Of a DNA stretch of 41,899 bases, positions 41,899-41,899 are shown in pieces. The DNA is taken from contig JAFWJN010000043.1 in the NCBI GenBank assembly GCA_017514685.1, forward strand, positions 99,167 to 141,065, in the 5' to 3' direction. Each line of letters starts with the position of its first letter. The first letter of the stretch is position 1. A model generated the notes under the pieces. That model did not search any database. It was given only the letters and a program-made list of their open reading frames with translations, and was not told where the DNA came from. The position numbers and the translations under genes were made by a program. The stretch comes from Clostridia bacterium (lineage in GTDB: Bacteria > Bacillota > Clostridia > Christensenellales > CAG-138).

Positions 41899-41899
41899 A

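Larger units (their letters stand above)
41694..41899 (-). mobile_element. Right end of an IS200/IS605-type element (runs off the window)
   Basis: On the minus strand the sequence ends in an imperfect hairpin (CCGACCT / AGGTCGG, 41704-41710 with 41727-41733) followed by GGGGTAGTTGAC. That hairpin-plus-tail form is typical of IS200/IS605 right ends, which have no inverted repeats and end next to a short TTGAC/TTCAC-like sequence. The left boundary in the window is at about 41694. The rest of the element lies beyond the right edge. The identification rests on remembered form, not on a match to a named element. Confidence 0.5.

Noticed and set aside
1-41899. CRISPR arrays, tRNA and rRNA genes, phage genes
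   Set aside because: No spaced repeat arrays, cloverleaf sequences or phage structural motifs were seen.

Overview
The window looks like an accessory carbohydrate-utilisation region from a Gram-positive anaerobe of the Clostridia type (probably an uncultured gut lineage). Three things point there: lipoproteins with short lipobox signal peptides followed by Thr/Glu/Pro/Ala-rich linkers, AGGAGG-type ribosome binding sites with consensus -35/-10 promoters, and an oxygen-sensitive glycyl radical enzyme with its activase. There are no rRNA, tRNA or CRISPR loci. Nearly all of the DNA is coding; the longest gap is about 220 bp. The species is inferred only in these broad terms. Left part (1-10.4 kb): the 3' end of an unknown gene, a GH4 glycosidase and a PfkB kinase are coupled by overlapping stop/start codons. 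A strong promoter then drives a three-domain surface lipoprotein, followed by a terminator-like hairpin that probably acts as an attenuator. Behind it lie a GH38 alpha-mannosidase, a D-lyxose/D-mannose isomerase and an amidohydrolase. A LacI regulator and a ROK sugar kinase follow. Together these give a plausible mannoside route: alpha-mannoside to mannose to fructose to fructose phosphate. Middle part (10.4-27 kb): a glycyl radical enzyme activase is antisense between the ROK kinase and the glycyl radical enzyme itself, which is followed by a GH2 glycosidase. Two paralogous GH13-type hydrolases, one lipid-anchored and one cytoplasmic, form a minus-strand operon that meets the GH2 gene tail to tail. 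A ribokinase and a surface 5'-nucleotidase lipoprotein come next on the plus strand. A minus-strand cluster then holds an AraC regulator, an MFS transporter and two Gfo/Idh/MocA oxidoreductases. Right part (27.9-41.7 kb): one plus-strand operon of nine genes. It encodes an HSL-type esterase, a GPH-family sugar symporter, three further alpha/beta hydrolases (one of them like pectin acetylesterase), a circularly permuted GH3 beta-glucosidase, a GH78 alpha-L-rhamnosidase, a membrane-anchored alpha/beta hydrolase and a GH94 phosphorylase. Apart from the anchored hydrolase and the symporter the products have no export signal, so I infer import of an acylated gluco/rhamno-glycoside followed by intracellular deacylation, de-rhamnosylation and beta-glucoside cleavage. 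The GH94 gene runs into what looks like the right end of an IS200/IS605-type element, including a structured RNA segment that could be a TnpB guide-RNA scaffold. The most interesting leads are the uncharacterised glycyl radical enzyme in a glycan locus, the multi-esterase glycoside operon, the duplicated-domain lipoprotein, the in/out GH13 pair and the IS605/omegaRNA-like end.
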